Part shown: positions 27,253 through 36,080 of the stretch, piece by piece | Layout of the letters: each line of letters begins with the position of its first letter | How positions within the stretch are numbered: position 1 is the stretch's first letter | NCBI GenBank assembly: GCA_003208835.1 | Contig: QCVD01000001.1 | Span: 102,089-166,088 of the forward strand | Direction: 5' to 3' | Length of the DNA stretch: 64,000 nucleotides | Source of the DNA: Synechococcus sp. AG-683-C23 | Lineage (GTDB): Bacteria; Cyanobacteriota; Cyanobacteriia; PCC-6307; Cyanobiaceae | Notes under the pieces: model-generated | The model's input: the letters and a program-made list of their open reading frames with translations, nothing else | What the model was told of the DNA's origin: nothing | Databases searched by the model: none | Translations under genes and position numbers: made by a program

Positions 27253-27871
27253 ACCGCATCTATCTGCTGCTAACCCATCAGAACTTCCCCGGGCAATTTC
27301 GAGACCTCGATCCAGCCTGGATACAAATGGGGCACCAGATCACAGCAATTGCAAAGCCTGTTCCAGAGGCGCAACTCCTCCTGATCAGTCACCAAAACCA
27401 GGGATCGGAATGAAGCAAAACACTGGTTAGCTCAGCTAATTTCACACTTGCCTTGGCGAGCTGCCTATAGAAAACGATCGCGAAAGCATCGATTTGCCCG
27501 AATGCCTCGGCCTAGGTTCCATGGTGCACTTGCTTCAGTGCAGCGCCTGTCATCTGGCCGTCAGTTACCCCTACGCGTTGTCTTGGAGCACATTGGAAGC
27601 AAAGGCTTGTGAAGCCCATTTAATTGGCAACCCCGGAGCACCCGTTGTGAACAAGCTCATCGAAGGTTAAAGGTTCATTCTCGTTCCGTTAAGTGACTAT
27701 CAAGCCCTTGCATCTTCAACCACTGCACTTCTGCAGAAGCCGCACGAACGCCGACAACTTGGCCAAACAGCAGGACGCATCGTGGTGCACGTTTTTCTAT
27801 CGCCAGGAGCCTCACGGCCTACCAGCAGCGTTTCAATCAATCAGCCAGCATTCCTTAACAAAGTCCACTAA
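27253..27871 (+). pseudogene. Decayed GT4-type glycosyltransferase
   Basis: Two homologous pieces remain of a gene normally about 400 codons long. The first (from 27253) reads RIYLLLTHQNFPGQFRDLDPA, the HQNFPGQF start of a GT4 subfamily, but with ATC where the start Met should be. The second (about 27470-27871) reads PECLGLGSMVHLLQ, then SYPYALSWSTLEAKACEAHLIG, the donor-site signature. An in-frame TAA at 27668 is followed in the same frame by DYQALASSTTALLQKPHERRQLGQ, the usual C-terminal helix. The middle ~200 codons are missing. It is clearly inactive. Confidence 0.8.
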
Positions 27872-28045
27872 TTGCCTCTAGCGCTCAGCCCCCTTGCAGT
27901 CACTGGGGCCTTGCACAAGCAAAGAAAGGAAATCTCTACCCCACCCCTTAACAGGCCACCACTCAGCTGCCGAATTGACCATTCCTTTTGCTGTAGGGGG
28001 TTTTAAAGTTTAAGATCGGTCAGTTTTTAAATCTCATACTTTTTC

Positions 28046-28699
28046 ATGGCTACTACTGTCCCCGGCGGCGACGGCACCGATGTCATCCTCCCTGAGGGCA
28101 TCAGCAGCGATCAAGTTGAAGTCGAAGTCACCGATGAGGGCAACACTAATGTTGCTATTAAAGAGAAGACTAAGGACCTCCAGATCGAAGCCAAAGGTTC
28201 CACGGCTGTCACCGGTGAAAAAGTCGTTAATTCTACAATTAATGTCAGCACTTCTAAAAGTGAAAACGCCAACATTGTTCTTGAAACGACCGTTTCTAAT
28301 CAGACCAATATTGCTAACGGAGGCAAAGGCTCCCTCGAGGTAAACATCAACACCGGCCAAGTCAAAAACCTAACAATCGATGCTGGCAACAAAAAACGTG
28401 CTGACCTCGTCAGTATTAAGGATGACGTCAAACTAACCAAAGCCACCATGAAAATGGGCAAAGGCAACGACAGTGTCCGCTTTGGCAAGGGCGTCACCTT
28501 CGCAGGGCGAACCAATATTGACCTCGGCAAAGGGGGCAAGGACTCCGTCATTATCGAAGCCGACTCCATTAGCGAAGGTAAGTTGAACATCACCAACTTC
28601 ACCAAGAAGGACACCATTACCGTGGGCGACGAGACCTTTACCTACAAGGACATCAAGAACGGTGCCGAAATCACCGGAATAAACGTTGAACTTGCCTGA
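28046..28699 (+). CDS. Repeat-rich beta protein, candidate type I secretion substrate
   Basis: A 217-residue acidic protein with no Sec signal peptide and no Cys. It is rich in Val, Thr, Asn, Lys and Gly with alternating hydrophobic residues, as in beta-solenoids. Residues ~145-175 contain degenerate RTX-like turns (GKGNDSVRFGKG, DLGKGGKDSVII), and the C-terminus ends in hydrophobic ITGINVELA, resembling uncleaved C-terminal secretion signals. It lies 1.9 kb beyond the ABC/HlyD operon, monocistronic, with a strong terminator directly behind it. Export by that system is inference from these features. Surface or S-layer-like roles are possible. Confidence 0.6.
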   Translation: MATTVPGGDGTDVILPEGISSDQVEVEVTDEGNTNVAIKEKTKDLQIEAKGSTAVTGEKVVNSTINVSTSKSENANIVLETTVSNQTNIANGGKGSLEVNINTGQVKNLTIDAGNKKRADLVSIKDDVKLTKATMKMGKGNDSVRFGKGVTFAGRTNIDLGKGGKDSVIIEADSISEGKLNITNFTKKDTITVGDETFTYKDIKNGAEITGINVELA

Positions 28700-28724
28700 T
28701 CATTTCGATCAATCGGTTCAGCAC

Positions 28725-28748
28725 AGCCCCTCTTCGGAGGGGTTTTTT
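28725..28748 (+). terminator. Rho-independent terminator
   Basis: A perfect hairpin, CCCCTC-TTCG-GAGGGG, is followed directly by six T residues, 27 nt beyond the stop of the beta-repeat gene. The UUCG-type loop and U-tract make this the clearest terminator in the window. Confidence 0.9.
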
Positions 28749-29060
28749 ATGCACAGCAACAAAATCAGACGCATTTAACAAGAGCAGCTAGACATAAGAA
28801 TGACTCACACAAGACAATCTTTAGAAGACGATTTGTTCGCCTTTCAATATAATTATTGCTTCCGCGCGAATACAAATAAATCAATAAGAATACTCATCTT
28901 AATGCTTGCAATGCATTTACTTAGAGCGACTAAATTGGATACTAGCAATAATTAACAAGATTAAAGCTCTTTCCAAAACTTAGGACCTATCATTAATAGA
29001 TACTCAGTTATTGAAGCGTGATGTTAATCGTGTATTTTTTGCCCCCAGGCATCTGAGCAG
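28749..29060. other. AT-rich intergenic spacer
   Basis: About 310 nt of AT-rich DNA between the terminator and ccs1. No ORF, RNA fold or repeat stands out. It must contain the ccs1 promoter; I cannot point to a convincing -10/-35 pair. Confidence 0.6.
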
Positions 29061-30341
29061 ATGCGACGAATCGTTGCCTGGCTCTCGGACCTACGGGTCG
29101 CAATCGTCCTGCTGTTCTTGATCGCTCTTGCTAGCGCCATTGGTACCGCCATTCCGCAGGGGGATGCTCCACGCAGCTATGTGGAGGCCTACACCACACG
29201 ACCTTGGCTTGGATTGCTCCACGGAGAGCAGGTGCTTCAGCTTCAGCTGGACCACGTGTATTCCAGCGTTTGGTTCCTGAGCCTTCTGGCTTGGCTCGGA
29301 CTTGCTCTCATCCTTTGCAGCTGGAGACGCCAATGGCCCGCTCTTCAAGCAGCACGAAGATGGATCGACTACCGCACCCCTCGTCAGCTCAGCAAACTCA
29401 CAATTGCCGAAAGTCTGTCCTGTGCCGATTCAACATCAGCACTTCAGGCATTTTCATCTGTCTTAAGCCAGCGGGGATGGCGGCTCGAGCGCAAAGAGAA
29501 CCGCTTTGCCGCACGGAAGGGCACTGCAGGCCGGGTTGGCCCTTTGCTCGTGCACACCGGTTTAATCCTGCTGATGCTGGGTGCTGTTTGGGGAGTGCTG
29601 GCTGGAAATCGCCTGGAACGGTTCCTCGCCCCAGGGCGCACCCTTGATTTACTGAGCCGCAATGGCGACTCACAGGTATCGATTCTCTTGGAAGCCTTTC
29701 AAGTGGACCGCGACCCTGCGGGGCGGGCTGAACAATTTCGCTCTCAATTGCACCTGGAAGAAAACGGCAACTCAATCGACCGCGAAATCAGCGTGAACCA
29801 TCCCCTACGTCATCGGGGCATCACCATCTATCAAGCGGACTGGTCACTAGCCGCGATCACCCTGCAAATCGGCCGAAGCCCTCAATTACAGCTTCCGCTT
29901 CGCAGCTTCCCCGAGCTCGGCGAACAGGTTTGGGGTCTGGTCTTACCCACACGCCCAGACGGGACCGAGCCCGTTTTTCTGAGTGTTGAGAACGAAAAGG
30001 GTCCGATCAATATTTTCGACACGGACGGGTCATTACTCACCCTCCTAAGTCCTGGGGGACCAGCAGTCGACGTCAAGGGTTTGCCGATGCGGGTGAATTC
30101 GGTTCTCCCCGCCAGTGGTTTGTTACTGAAGCGAGATCCAGGCGTTCCCCTGGTGTATTTGGGATTTGCCGTGATGCTCGTTGGCGGGGGGCTCAGCTTG
30201 ATTGCAACGCGACAACTTTGGGCGATCGCCAGTGAAGGGCAATTGCATGTGGGAGGCCTTTGCAACCGCAACCTCACCGCCTTCGCCAAGGAATTACCCA
30301 GCCTGATCAGGGAAACAGCACTAGCCAATCAACAGGGCTGA
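29061..30341 (+). CDS. ccs1: Cytochrome c biogenesis protein Ccs1 (ResB-like)
   Basis: A 426-residue thylakoid or plasma-membrane protein of cytochrome c maturation system II. With CcsA it delivers haem to apocytochromes c and f. Membrane helices are near residues 14-32 ([23 protein letters not shown], whose AIPQ end is typical), 68-87 ([19 protein letters not shown]), 166-186 and a C-terminal one near 368-386 ([19 protein letters not shown]). The long lumenal domain lies between the last two. Its end overlaps queF by 13 nt tail to tail. Confidence 0.9.
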   Translation: MRRIVAWLSDLRVAIVLLFLIALASAIGTAIPQGDAPRSYVEAYTTRPWLGLLHGEQVLQLQLDHVYSSVWFLSLLAWLGLALILCSWRRQWPALQAARRWIDYRTPRQLSKLTIAESLSCADSTSALQAFSSVLSQRGWRLERKENRFAARKGTAGRVGPLLVHTGLILLMLGAVWGVLAGNRLERFLAPGRTLDLLSRNGDSQVSILLEAFQVDRDPAGRAEQFRSQLHLEENGNSIDREISVNHPLRHRGITIYQADWSLAAITLQIGRSPQLQLPLRSFPELGEQVWGLVLPTRPDGTEPVFLSVENEKGPINIFDTDGSLLTLLSPGGPAVDVKGLPMRVNSVLPASGLLLKRDPGVPLVYLGFAVMLVGGGLSLIATRQLWAIASEGQLHVGGLCNRNLTAFAKELPSLIRETALANQQG

Positions 30342-30742
30342 CGGGTGCCATGGCTGACTCGCACTACCGTATGAACGTTGCCCCTGGGGTTGAAGTCTGC
30401 TTCTAATTGCATCCATACCGGATCACAGGCGGCCACCAAATCATCAACGATCCGATTGGACACTTCTTCATGGGAGATCGAATGGTCTCTATAGCTGTTC
30501 ACGTAAAGCTTGATGGCCTTGAGCTCCACCACGCGGGGACCAGGCTGATAGGTGAGCCGGAGAACGGCAAAATCTGGATATCCCGAAAAGGGGCACTTGC
30601 AGGTGAATTCCGGCAACTCAATGCTCACCTCATAGGCACGACCAGGTCGAGGATTGTCAAAACAAATCAGCTCAGCCTCATCAATCGCCCGTTCTCCATA
30701 GAGCGGAGTCTCCGTCTGTTGTTGAAATGCGGCTCCAGTCAA
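30329..30742 (-). CDS. queF: NADPH-dependent 7-cyano-7-deazaguanine reductase
   Basis: A 137-residue T-fold enzyme of queuosine biosynthesis that reduces preQ0 to preQ1. The catalytic Cys is Cys50 in [15 protein letters not shown]; the substrate-binding ELKAIKLY segment is near residue 74 and RDHSISHEE, with the conserved Asp/His, near 85. The length is that of the unimodular (Bacillus-type) enzymes. It is convergent with ccs1. Its upstream end faces glnB, so the 118-nt region between them carries both promoters. Confidence 0.93.
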   Translation of the reverse strand: MTGAAFQQQTETPLYGERAIDEAELICFDNPRPGRAYEVSIELPEFTCKCPFSGYPDFAVLRLTYQPGPRVVELKAIKLYVNSYRDHSISHEEVSNRIVDDLVAACDPVWMQLEADFNPRGNVHTVVRVSHGTRQPC

Positions 30743-30798
30743 TGCTCAAAGGGAATCAATCAGAGTGACCCTAAGCAACAAAGACATGGCAGTGTTCT

Positions 30799-30812
30799 GT
30801 AACAGCTATTAC
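30799..30812 (+). promoter_or_regulatory. NtcA-binding site upstream of glnB
   Basis: The sequence GTAACAGCTATTAC is an exact GTA-N8-TAC palindrome, the consensus of the cyanobacterial nitrogen regulator NtcA. It ends 48 nt before the glnB ATG. A weak -10-like CATCCT lies about 21-22 nt downstream of the site, the usual spacing of NtcA-activated promoters. Regulation of glnB by NtcA is established in several cyanobacteria. Confidence 0.8.
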
Positions 30813-30851
30813 AACCCTGGGTGTGTTCCGAGCCATCCTGGATTCAGTTGA

Positions 30852-31199
<348 letters not shown>

Positions 31200-31425
31200 G
31201 ACTGAGTTGCTGGGGAATAGCGCGGTGCTTCAACACAACGGTTTTCAAAACAGAATGTTGAGAGAGCAAGCGTGTCTAACCGCCGCGACGTTCCCCTAAG
31301 ACGAAGGGGTCAAATTGCAATGAAATCCCGAATTCGTCTGCAAATTCCAAAACCCTGCACCGAGCTTTAGTTACACCCATCTCAGACCGGAGAATGCCCA
31401 CCAACAGCACTTGCGCCGCGCCGCT

Positions 31426-31614
31426 TTAAATAGAGAGCTCAGAGCTCTGCCAGCCAAGTGAACGTTGCACCGCTTCCTCCTGAAAGGTGGAAACCACATC
31501 AAAGGTACCCCCCAAAATCCGTTGACTGGCATCGTCCCAGCGGTAGGAAATCTGGTAACGATCCAGAAGCTCTATTGCAGGGACCCAAGAATGACCGTGT
31601 TCGTCAAGCTGCAC
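31426..31614 (-). CDS. Small conserved-looking protein, start uncertain
   Basis: The track ORF starts at a GTG at 31614, but the same frame stays open about 20 codons further upstream with plausible sequence (FPGVAKIKVRGTTLKVQLDEHG), back to a TAG. No ATG, GTG or TTG begins the apparent first strand; the codon where Met would be expected is GTC. The protein then reads SWVPAIELLDRYQISYRWDDASQRI. I do not recognise the family. It may be a real gene with an odd start or one that has lost its initiation codon. Confidence 0.4.
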   Translation of the reverse strand: MQLDEHGHSWVPAIELLDRYQISYRWDDASQRILGGTFDVVSTFQEEAVQRSLGWQSSELSI

Positions 31615-31689
31615 CTTGAGGGTTGTGCCGCGGACCTTGATCTTGGCGACACCAGGAAACTGAAGGCGGTCCGATGGCTCCTATCCTGA

Positions 31690-32278
31690 AACTATCATTT
31701 AGTGATGGCGGATTTGCTCTTGGAGTCGACCGCCAACATCCAAGGTTCCGTCGCGATGGAGCTGCAACAGATCCCAGCATTCTCAAGTTCCACCCCAGCT
31801 CACGGGCCCAAAGTTGTCGTGCAACGTGCATCCGTCGCGATTGGCAGCCGCTTCGACATGGGTCATCACCCGCTCCAGCGTGATCTCTTCGGCACCCCAT
31901 CCCAAACAAACGCCGAGCCAAACTTGCAGCTTCTTGGCAAAGACTGGACAGTTGCAAAGGACTCGGAGCCTGCGTCCAAGGATCAGGCATACCACCCATG
32001 AAACCACCGCTGAAGCCACGCTGTCGCTATTGCGGCGCAACGTTTTGGCTGGCAAGTCGTCGTCGTAAGCATGCAAACGATGCTTTTAACCATCCCCCGT
32101 CACGATCGAGAGGTAGAGAACCGGTCGAATCCAGCCATCGTGGGTGGCGGTCCGGTGCAAATAAATGGTCGAAGCCATCGGCCTCGATCGAGCAATCGGA
32201 TCAAATTCAACGCAAAACCACTGGGGTTGGCCACCCACCGCCCCATAGATTCATGAATTCATTTGGGCGAGCGAGCCG
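31690..32278. other. Stretch before purB without a supported gene
   Basis: GC-rich DNA leaves several overlapping ORFs open on both strands (31604-31999 minus, 31702-32001 plus, 31783-32076 minus, 31998-32282 plus). None shows a known domain. The minus ORF at 31783 has a protein-like end (ERVMTHVEAAANRDG), and the plus ORF at 31998 has a CRYC...H pair, but neither has a clear ribosome site. No structured RNA or repeat was seen. Confidence 0.5.
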
Positions 32279-33574
32279 GTGATCGAGCGCTATACCCTCC
32301 CCGAGATGGGAGCCATCTGGAGTGAGCAAGCCAAATTTCAAAGTTGGCTCGACGTGGAAATTGCAGCCACCGAAGCCAACTGTCGCCTCGGCCGTGTGCC
32401 AGAAGAGGCCCTCAAAACGATTAAAAACAAAGCCTCCTTTTCCGTCGAGCGGATTTTAGAAATTGAGGCAGAGGTCCGTCATGACGTGATCGCCTTCCTC
32501 ACCAATGTGAATGAACATGTCGGAGATGCTGGCCGGCATATCCACGTCGGCATGACCAGTTCAGATGTTTTGGATACGGGCTTAGCCCTACAGATGAAAC
32601 GCTCGGTCGTGCTGCTGCGCGCGGAACTCGATGCCCTCGCCGATGCCCTCAGAACGTTGGCCCGTGCGCACAAAAACACGGAGATGATCGGACGCTCCCA
32701 CGCCATCCACGGCGAGCCGATCACCTTTGGGTTCAAAGTGGCCGGCTGGCTGGCCGAAACCGAACGAAACCGCAGCAGGCTCGAACGCTTGGAAGCCGAT
32801 GTGGCTGTTGGACAAATCAGTGGAGCAATGGGCACCTATGCCAATACCGATCCACAAGTGGAAAAGATCAGTTGCGACATCCTCGGGTTAACTCCAGACA
32901 CGGCAAGCACCCAGGTGATCTCCCGTGATCGCCATGCGGATTACGTGCAAACCCTGGCCCTGGTAGCAGCATCCCTCGAGAGGTTTTCCACGGAAATTCG
33001 CAACCTCCAACGCACCGATGTACTCGAAGTCGAGGAAAACTTCGCCAAGGGACAAAAGGGCAGTTCCGCGATGCCCCACAAACGCAATCCGATCCGTAGC
33101 GAACGGATCAGTGGACTCGCCAGGGTGATTCGCAGTTACACCATTGCAGCTCTTGAAAATGTCACCCTGTGGCATGAGCGCGACATCAGCCACAGCTCGA
33201 CAGAGCGGATGATGCTGCCGGACTGTTCTGTCACCCTGCACTTCATGTTGCGCGAGATGACGGCGGTCGTCCAAGGGTTAGGGGTTTATTCCGACAACAT
33301 GCGCCGCAACATGAATATTTATGGTGGGGTGGTCTTCAGTCAGCGCGTGCTTCTCGCCCTCGTCAGCACCGGAATGAGTCGGGAAGATGCTTATCGCATC
33401 GTCCAACGCAACGCCCACACGGCTTGGAATACGGAGGGAGGCAACTTCCGCGCCAACCTCGAACGCGATGCTGATGTAACAGCACATCTCTCCGGAGACC
33501 AATTAGCCACGTGCTTCAGCACCGACGTTCACCAGGACAACCTCAACGTGATATGGCAACGCCTGGGGATTTAA
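32279..33574 (+). CDS. purB: Adenylosuccinate lyase
   Basis: A 431-residue member of the fumarase/aspartase superfamily that acts twice in purine synthesis, splitting SAICAR and adenylosuccinate to release fumarate. It starts with GTG (MIERYTLPEMGAIW). The signature loop GSSAMPHKRNP is near residue 263, the His-containing segment TSSDVLDTG near 93, and GRSHAIHGEP near 137. Length is normal. Its last 4 nt overlap the stop of the convergent export gene. Confidence 0.95.
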   Translation: MIERYTLPEMGAIWSEQAKFQSWLDVEIAATEANCRLGRVPEEALKTIKNKASFSVERILEIEAEVRHDVIAFLTNVNEHVGDAGRHIHVGMTSSDVLDTGLALQMKRSVVLLRAELDALADALRTLARAHKNTEMIGRSHAIHGEPITFGFKVAGWLAETERNRSRLERLEADVAVGQISGAMGTYANTDPQVEKISCDILGLTPDTASTQVISRDRHADYVQTLALVAASLERFSTEIRNLQRTDVLEVEENFAKGQKGSSAMPHKRNPIRSERISGLARVIRSYTIAALENVTLWHERDISHSSTERMMLPDCSVTLHFMLREMTAVVQGLGVYSDNMRRNMNIYGGVVFSQRVLLALVSTGMSREDAYRIVQRNAHTAWNTEGGNFRANLERDADVTAHLSGDQLATCFSTDVHQDNLNVIWQRLGI

Positions 33575-34734
33575 TTTCCTGCTCCGGGGAGACCCAAAAT
33601 TCGCAATACGGATGCCGCGTCCACAATTGGGTCTAGGGGTTCCAGGGCGAGGTTCATACCATCTGTGAATTTGGCAAGAATATTTCGATCAACCACCACG
33701 ACATCACCACTCCGCAAGGGAGGGTTGTTGGCACTACTCATCTCCGAACCCGGACTAAACGACATTTGTTTAATCGTGGTGCGGCCCTCTCCATCCATCC
33801 GAATCAAATCAACCCGCGACACACTGGCCCGGGAGCTCAACCCGCCCGATGCAAGAATCGCCTGCGAAAGGGGAGCATTGGAGGGAATCTCCACTAACCC
33901 CGGTAAAGCCACCTCACCGACCACCTTCACAGCGATCGTTGAGGGGGCGAAATTCGACGACGCTGTTGTAATTAGATCGGCATTAATCGGAGCATTCGCC
34001 TTCAAAACCCGAATGCTGTCGCCGTCGTAAATCAATGGATTCGGGGCAAAGCCGCCCTGCTTCAAAACAGTGAGGTAGTCGAAGACATAACGCTTTGAGC
34101 TAGCTCCCCGTTGATGGGAGGGCCGAAGCAATTCCAACCGGGAAAGATCCCCCATTGCTGCAACCCCTCCAGCCCGCTGGATCACATCGACCATGGTGGG
34201 CCAACCACCGCCACTACCCAGCTCTTCATCGCTCGAGAATCTCCCTTGGCTATTCACGGGGAGTGTGAAGACTCCTGGGCGACCAACCTGACCTGTCACC
34301 GTGACGCGCACTGGCCGTTGCTCGACAAGATCTAGATAGACAATCGGTCGTCGAAGGATCTGGCTATAACCTTTAGTAATCCGTTGACGCGCCTCATCCA
34401 TCGTCAGGCCCCATACGTCCATTGTTCCCAAGCGGGGCAAATTGATCGTGCCGTCGCTGAGCACTTGCACAGAGGCCTCATAACCCGAAATCTTGAACAC
34501 CGACATCACCAACTTGTCGCCAGGGCCGAGCCGATACCGATAGGAGGCTTCAGGGAAAGGGCTGACGGAAACAGATATTGGTTTAGGAAATGCCGTCGGT
34601 GCTGGACGGGATGAAACCTTCAGCCAATTCCGCCTTTCCTCCGCCCGCACGCTCCCTCCCCAGATGAGCGACACGCTCAACATCCAAGCAGCGGCGATGC
34701 CTGCAAACAATCCGGAGCGAAGGATGAAAAACAT
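33571..34734 (-). CDS. Second Wza-like polysaccharide export protein
   Basis: A 387-residue secreted protein with a signal peptide of about 31 residues ending SVRAEE. The poly-export domain begins near residue 67 (YRYRLGPGDKLVMSVFKISGYEASVQVLSDGTINLPRLG). SLBB-like segments follow near 146 (VRVTVTGQVGRPGVFTLP) and near 268 (AVKVVGEVALPGLVEIP). There is no lipobox Cys. It faces the acyl-ACP and Kps block across a 75-nt divergent gap, so it is the likely exit channel for that capsule, separate from the Wza at 11897. Confidence 0.85.
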   Translation of the reverse strand: MFFILRSGLFAGIAAAWMLSVSLIWGGSVRAEERRNWLKVSSRPAPTAFPKPISVSVSPFPEASYRYRLGPGDKLVMSVFKISGYEASVQVLSDGTINLPRLGTMDVWGLTMDEARQRITKGYSQILRRPIVYLDLVEQRPVRVTVTGQVGRPGVFTLPVNSQGRFSSDEELGSGGGWPTMVDVIQRAGGVAAMGDLSRLELLRPSHQRGASSKRYVFDYLTVLKQGGFAPNPLIYDGDSIRVLKANAPINADLITTASSNFAPSTIAVKVVGEVALPGLVEIPSNAPLSQAILASGGLSSRASVSRVDLIRMDGEGRTTIKQMSFSPGSEMSSANNPPLRSGDVVVVDRNILAKFTDGMNLALEPLDPIVDAASVLRILGLPGAGN

Positions 34735-34809
34735 TGGAGAAAAAAAGGGGTGATCTGCTGAAAAATTTTTTCCAATCTTCCCGCATAATGCCTTTTATAA
34801 GCTGGGCCC

Positions 34810-35751
34810 ATGGCACTGACAGGATCTGCCACCCCGGATGACGTTCTTCTCCCAAGGGGTTGGAACGGCTCCGAGCAAGACAGCAGTCGACTCTTCACAC
34901 TGGACGGGCTCGAGCTCCATCTCATCGCAGGGAGACAGTTTGGTCCAGTGGCCGAAGCCGTTGGGACGCTGCGAGAGTCCACCTATCGAGAGCAGCTGTC
35001 CGGTTCAGGCAACAGGCTTGATCTAGATGGACGCGACCCCTACTACGACCATCTCCTGCTCCTAGACGTAGAGAGTGGGGCTCTCGCAGGATCAGCGCGG
35101 TTGCAATTCATCCCCTTCGGCGCTCCGAGCTCTGATTTACCAAAAGCTAAAGCCTCCTATCTCGAGCACGTTTATCCGGGGATCAAAGCGCTGCTATCCC
35201 AGCGACAACATCACGTCGAGATTGGACGAGTCGCCCTCGCGCAACGGTTCCAACGCCAGCCCCATTCCTTGATGGCCCTATTCAGAGGAGGACTGCTTAT
35301 TTCCTCCCTGTCTGGGTACAGCACCCTGCATGGCCTGGTGTCTTACAACCATTTCGCGTTTTCCGACTCCGTCAATGCCACCTTTTTAAGCGCGCTGATG
35401 CGCCCTCCTTATCGCCGGACAAATCTTGCTCTGCCCGTGCCCCGTCACCCTGTTCCCTCGATCGAGAGCAGCGATAAGCCCTATCCGATCGACAACGTTC
35501 AAGCCTTGGAATTGGCGTTGCGCAACGACTACGACGAGGAATTCCGTCTGCCTGTTCTGTTACGGCAGTACTTCAATCTGATGGGAGCACAGGTATGCGA
35601 CCTTTCGCTGGCAAAAGATTTCAATCAAATCACTGAAATCCTCATGGCTGCAGAGCTCAACAATCTTCCAAAGGAACGTCTGAATTACTTTATTGATGTG
35701 CCGCATCAACCGATCTACCAGCGCTTCAGCTGGTACCGAGGACAAGACTGA
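34810..35751 (+). CDS. GNAT-type N-acyltransferase (autoinducer-synthase/OlsB-like fold)
   Basis: A 313-residue soluble protein. Residues ~45-215 follow the pattern of acyl-ACP-dependent GNAT acyltransferases: an AEAVGTLRESTYREQL helix, a DHLLLLDVESGALAGSARL strand pair, then VEIGRVALAQRFQRQP, the beta strand and loop where Glu and Arg are conserved. LMALFRGGLLISS and a C-terminal acyltransferase-like tail follow. Relatives transfer a 3-hydroxyacyl or other acyl group from ACP to an amine. An ACP and a ketoacyl synthase are encoded directly downstream, supporting acyl-ACP as donor. The acceptor is unknown. Confidence 0.6.
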   Translation: MALTGSATPDDVLLPRGWNGSEQDSSRLFTLDGLELHLIAGRQFGPVAEAVGTLRESTYREQLSGSGNRLDLDGRDPYYDHLLLLDVESGALAGSARLQFIPFGAPSSDLPKAKASYLEHVYPGIKALLSQRQHHVEIGRVALAQRFQRQPHSLMALFRGGLLISSLSGYSTLHGLVSYNHFAFSDSVNATFLSALMRPPYRRTNLALPVPRHPVPSIESSDKPYPIDNVQALELALRNDYDEEFRLPVLLRQYFNLMGAQVCDLSLAKDFNQITEILMAAELNNLPKERLNYFIDVPHQPIYQRFSWYRGQD

Positions 35752-35789
35752 GCCTGCTCACGCTGGTAAGTTAGCAAAATCATGGTCTG

Positions 35790-36080
35790 GTGCTCGTATT
35801 GGCCGAGGTCCTCCCCGACAAGCACGCGCTAAAGGGACGCCTTGTGGAGATCCTTCATCGCATCTCAGGTGCTGACCCTGCCCTGATAACGGCAGAAGCC
35901 CGGCTAATGGAAGACATCGGTATCGACTCGCTGGGCTTTTACGAAATATTGATCGAAGCCGATACCTGTTTCGGGATTCGCATCCCAGAGGAAACCCTGC
36001 TGCAATTCCGCACTGTCGGTGATATTCAGACCCATCTGGAGTCGCTAGAGCTCACTCAAGTCAATGCCGAAAACACCTGA
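35790..36080 (+). CDS. Acyl carrier protein (dedicated paralogue)
   Basis: A 96-residue carrier with the phosphopantetheine site Ser47 in EDIGIDSLGFYEI, helix III ending in ETLLQFRTVGDIQTHLES. It starts with GTG at 35790 (or the TTG three codons later). It differs strongly from a housekeeping AcpP, whose motif is DSLDTVEL, so it is a specialised carrier. It overlaps the ketoacyl synthase by 17 nt and follows the N-acyltransferase by 38 nt. Together they look like a small acyl-chain module. Confidence 0.85.
   Translation: MLVLAEVLPDKHALKGRLVEILHRISGADPALITAEARLMEDIGIDSLGFYEILIEADTCFGIRIPEETLLQFRTVGDIQTHLESLELTQVNAENT

Noticed and set aside
31783-32076. Minus-strand ORF before purB
   Set aside because: The end is somewhat protein-like, but three other frames are equally open, with no start signal and no family.
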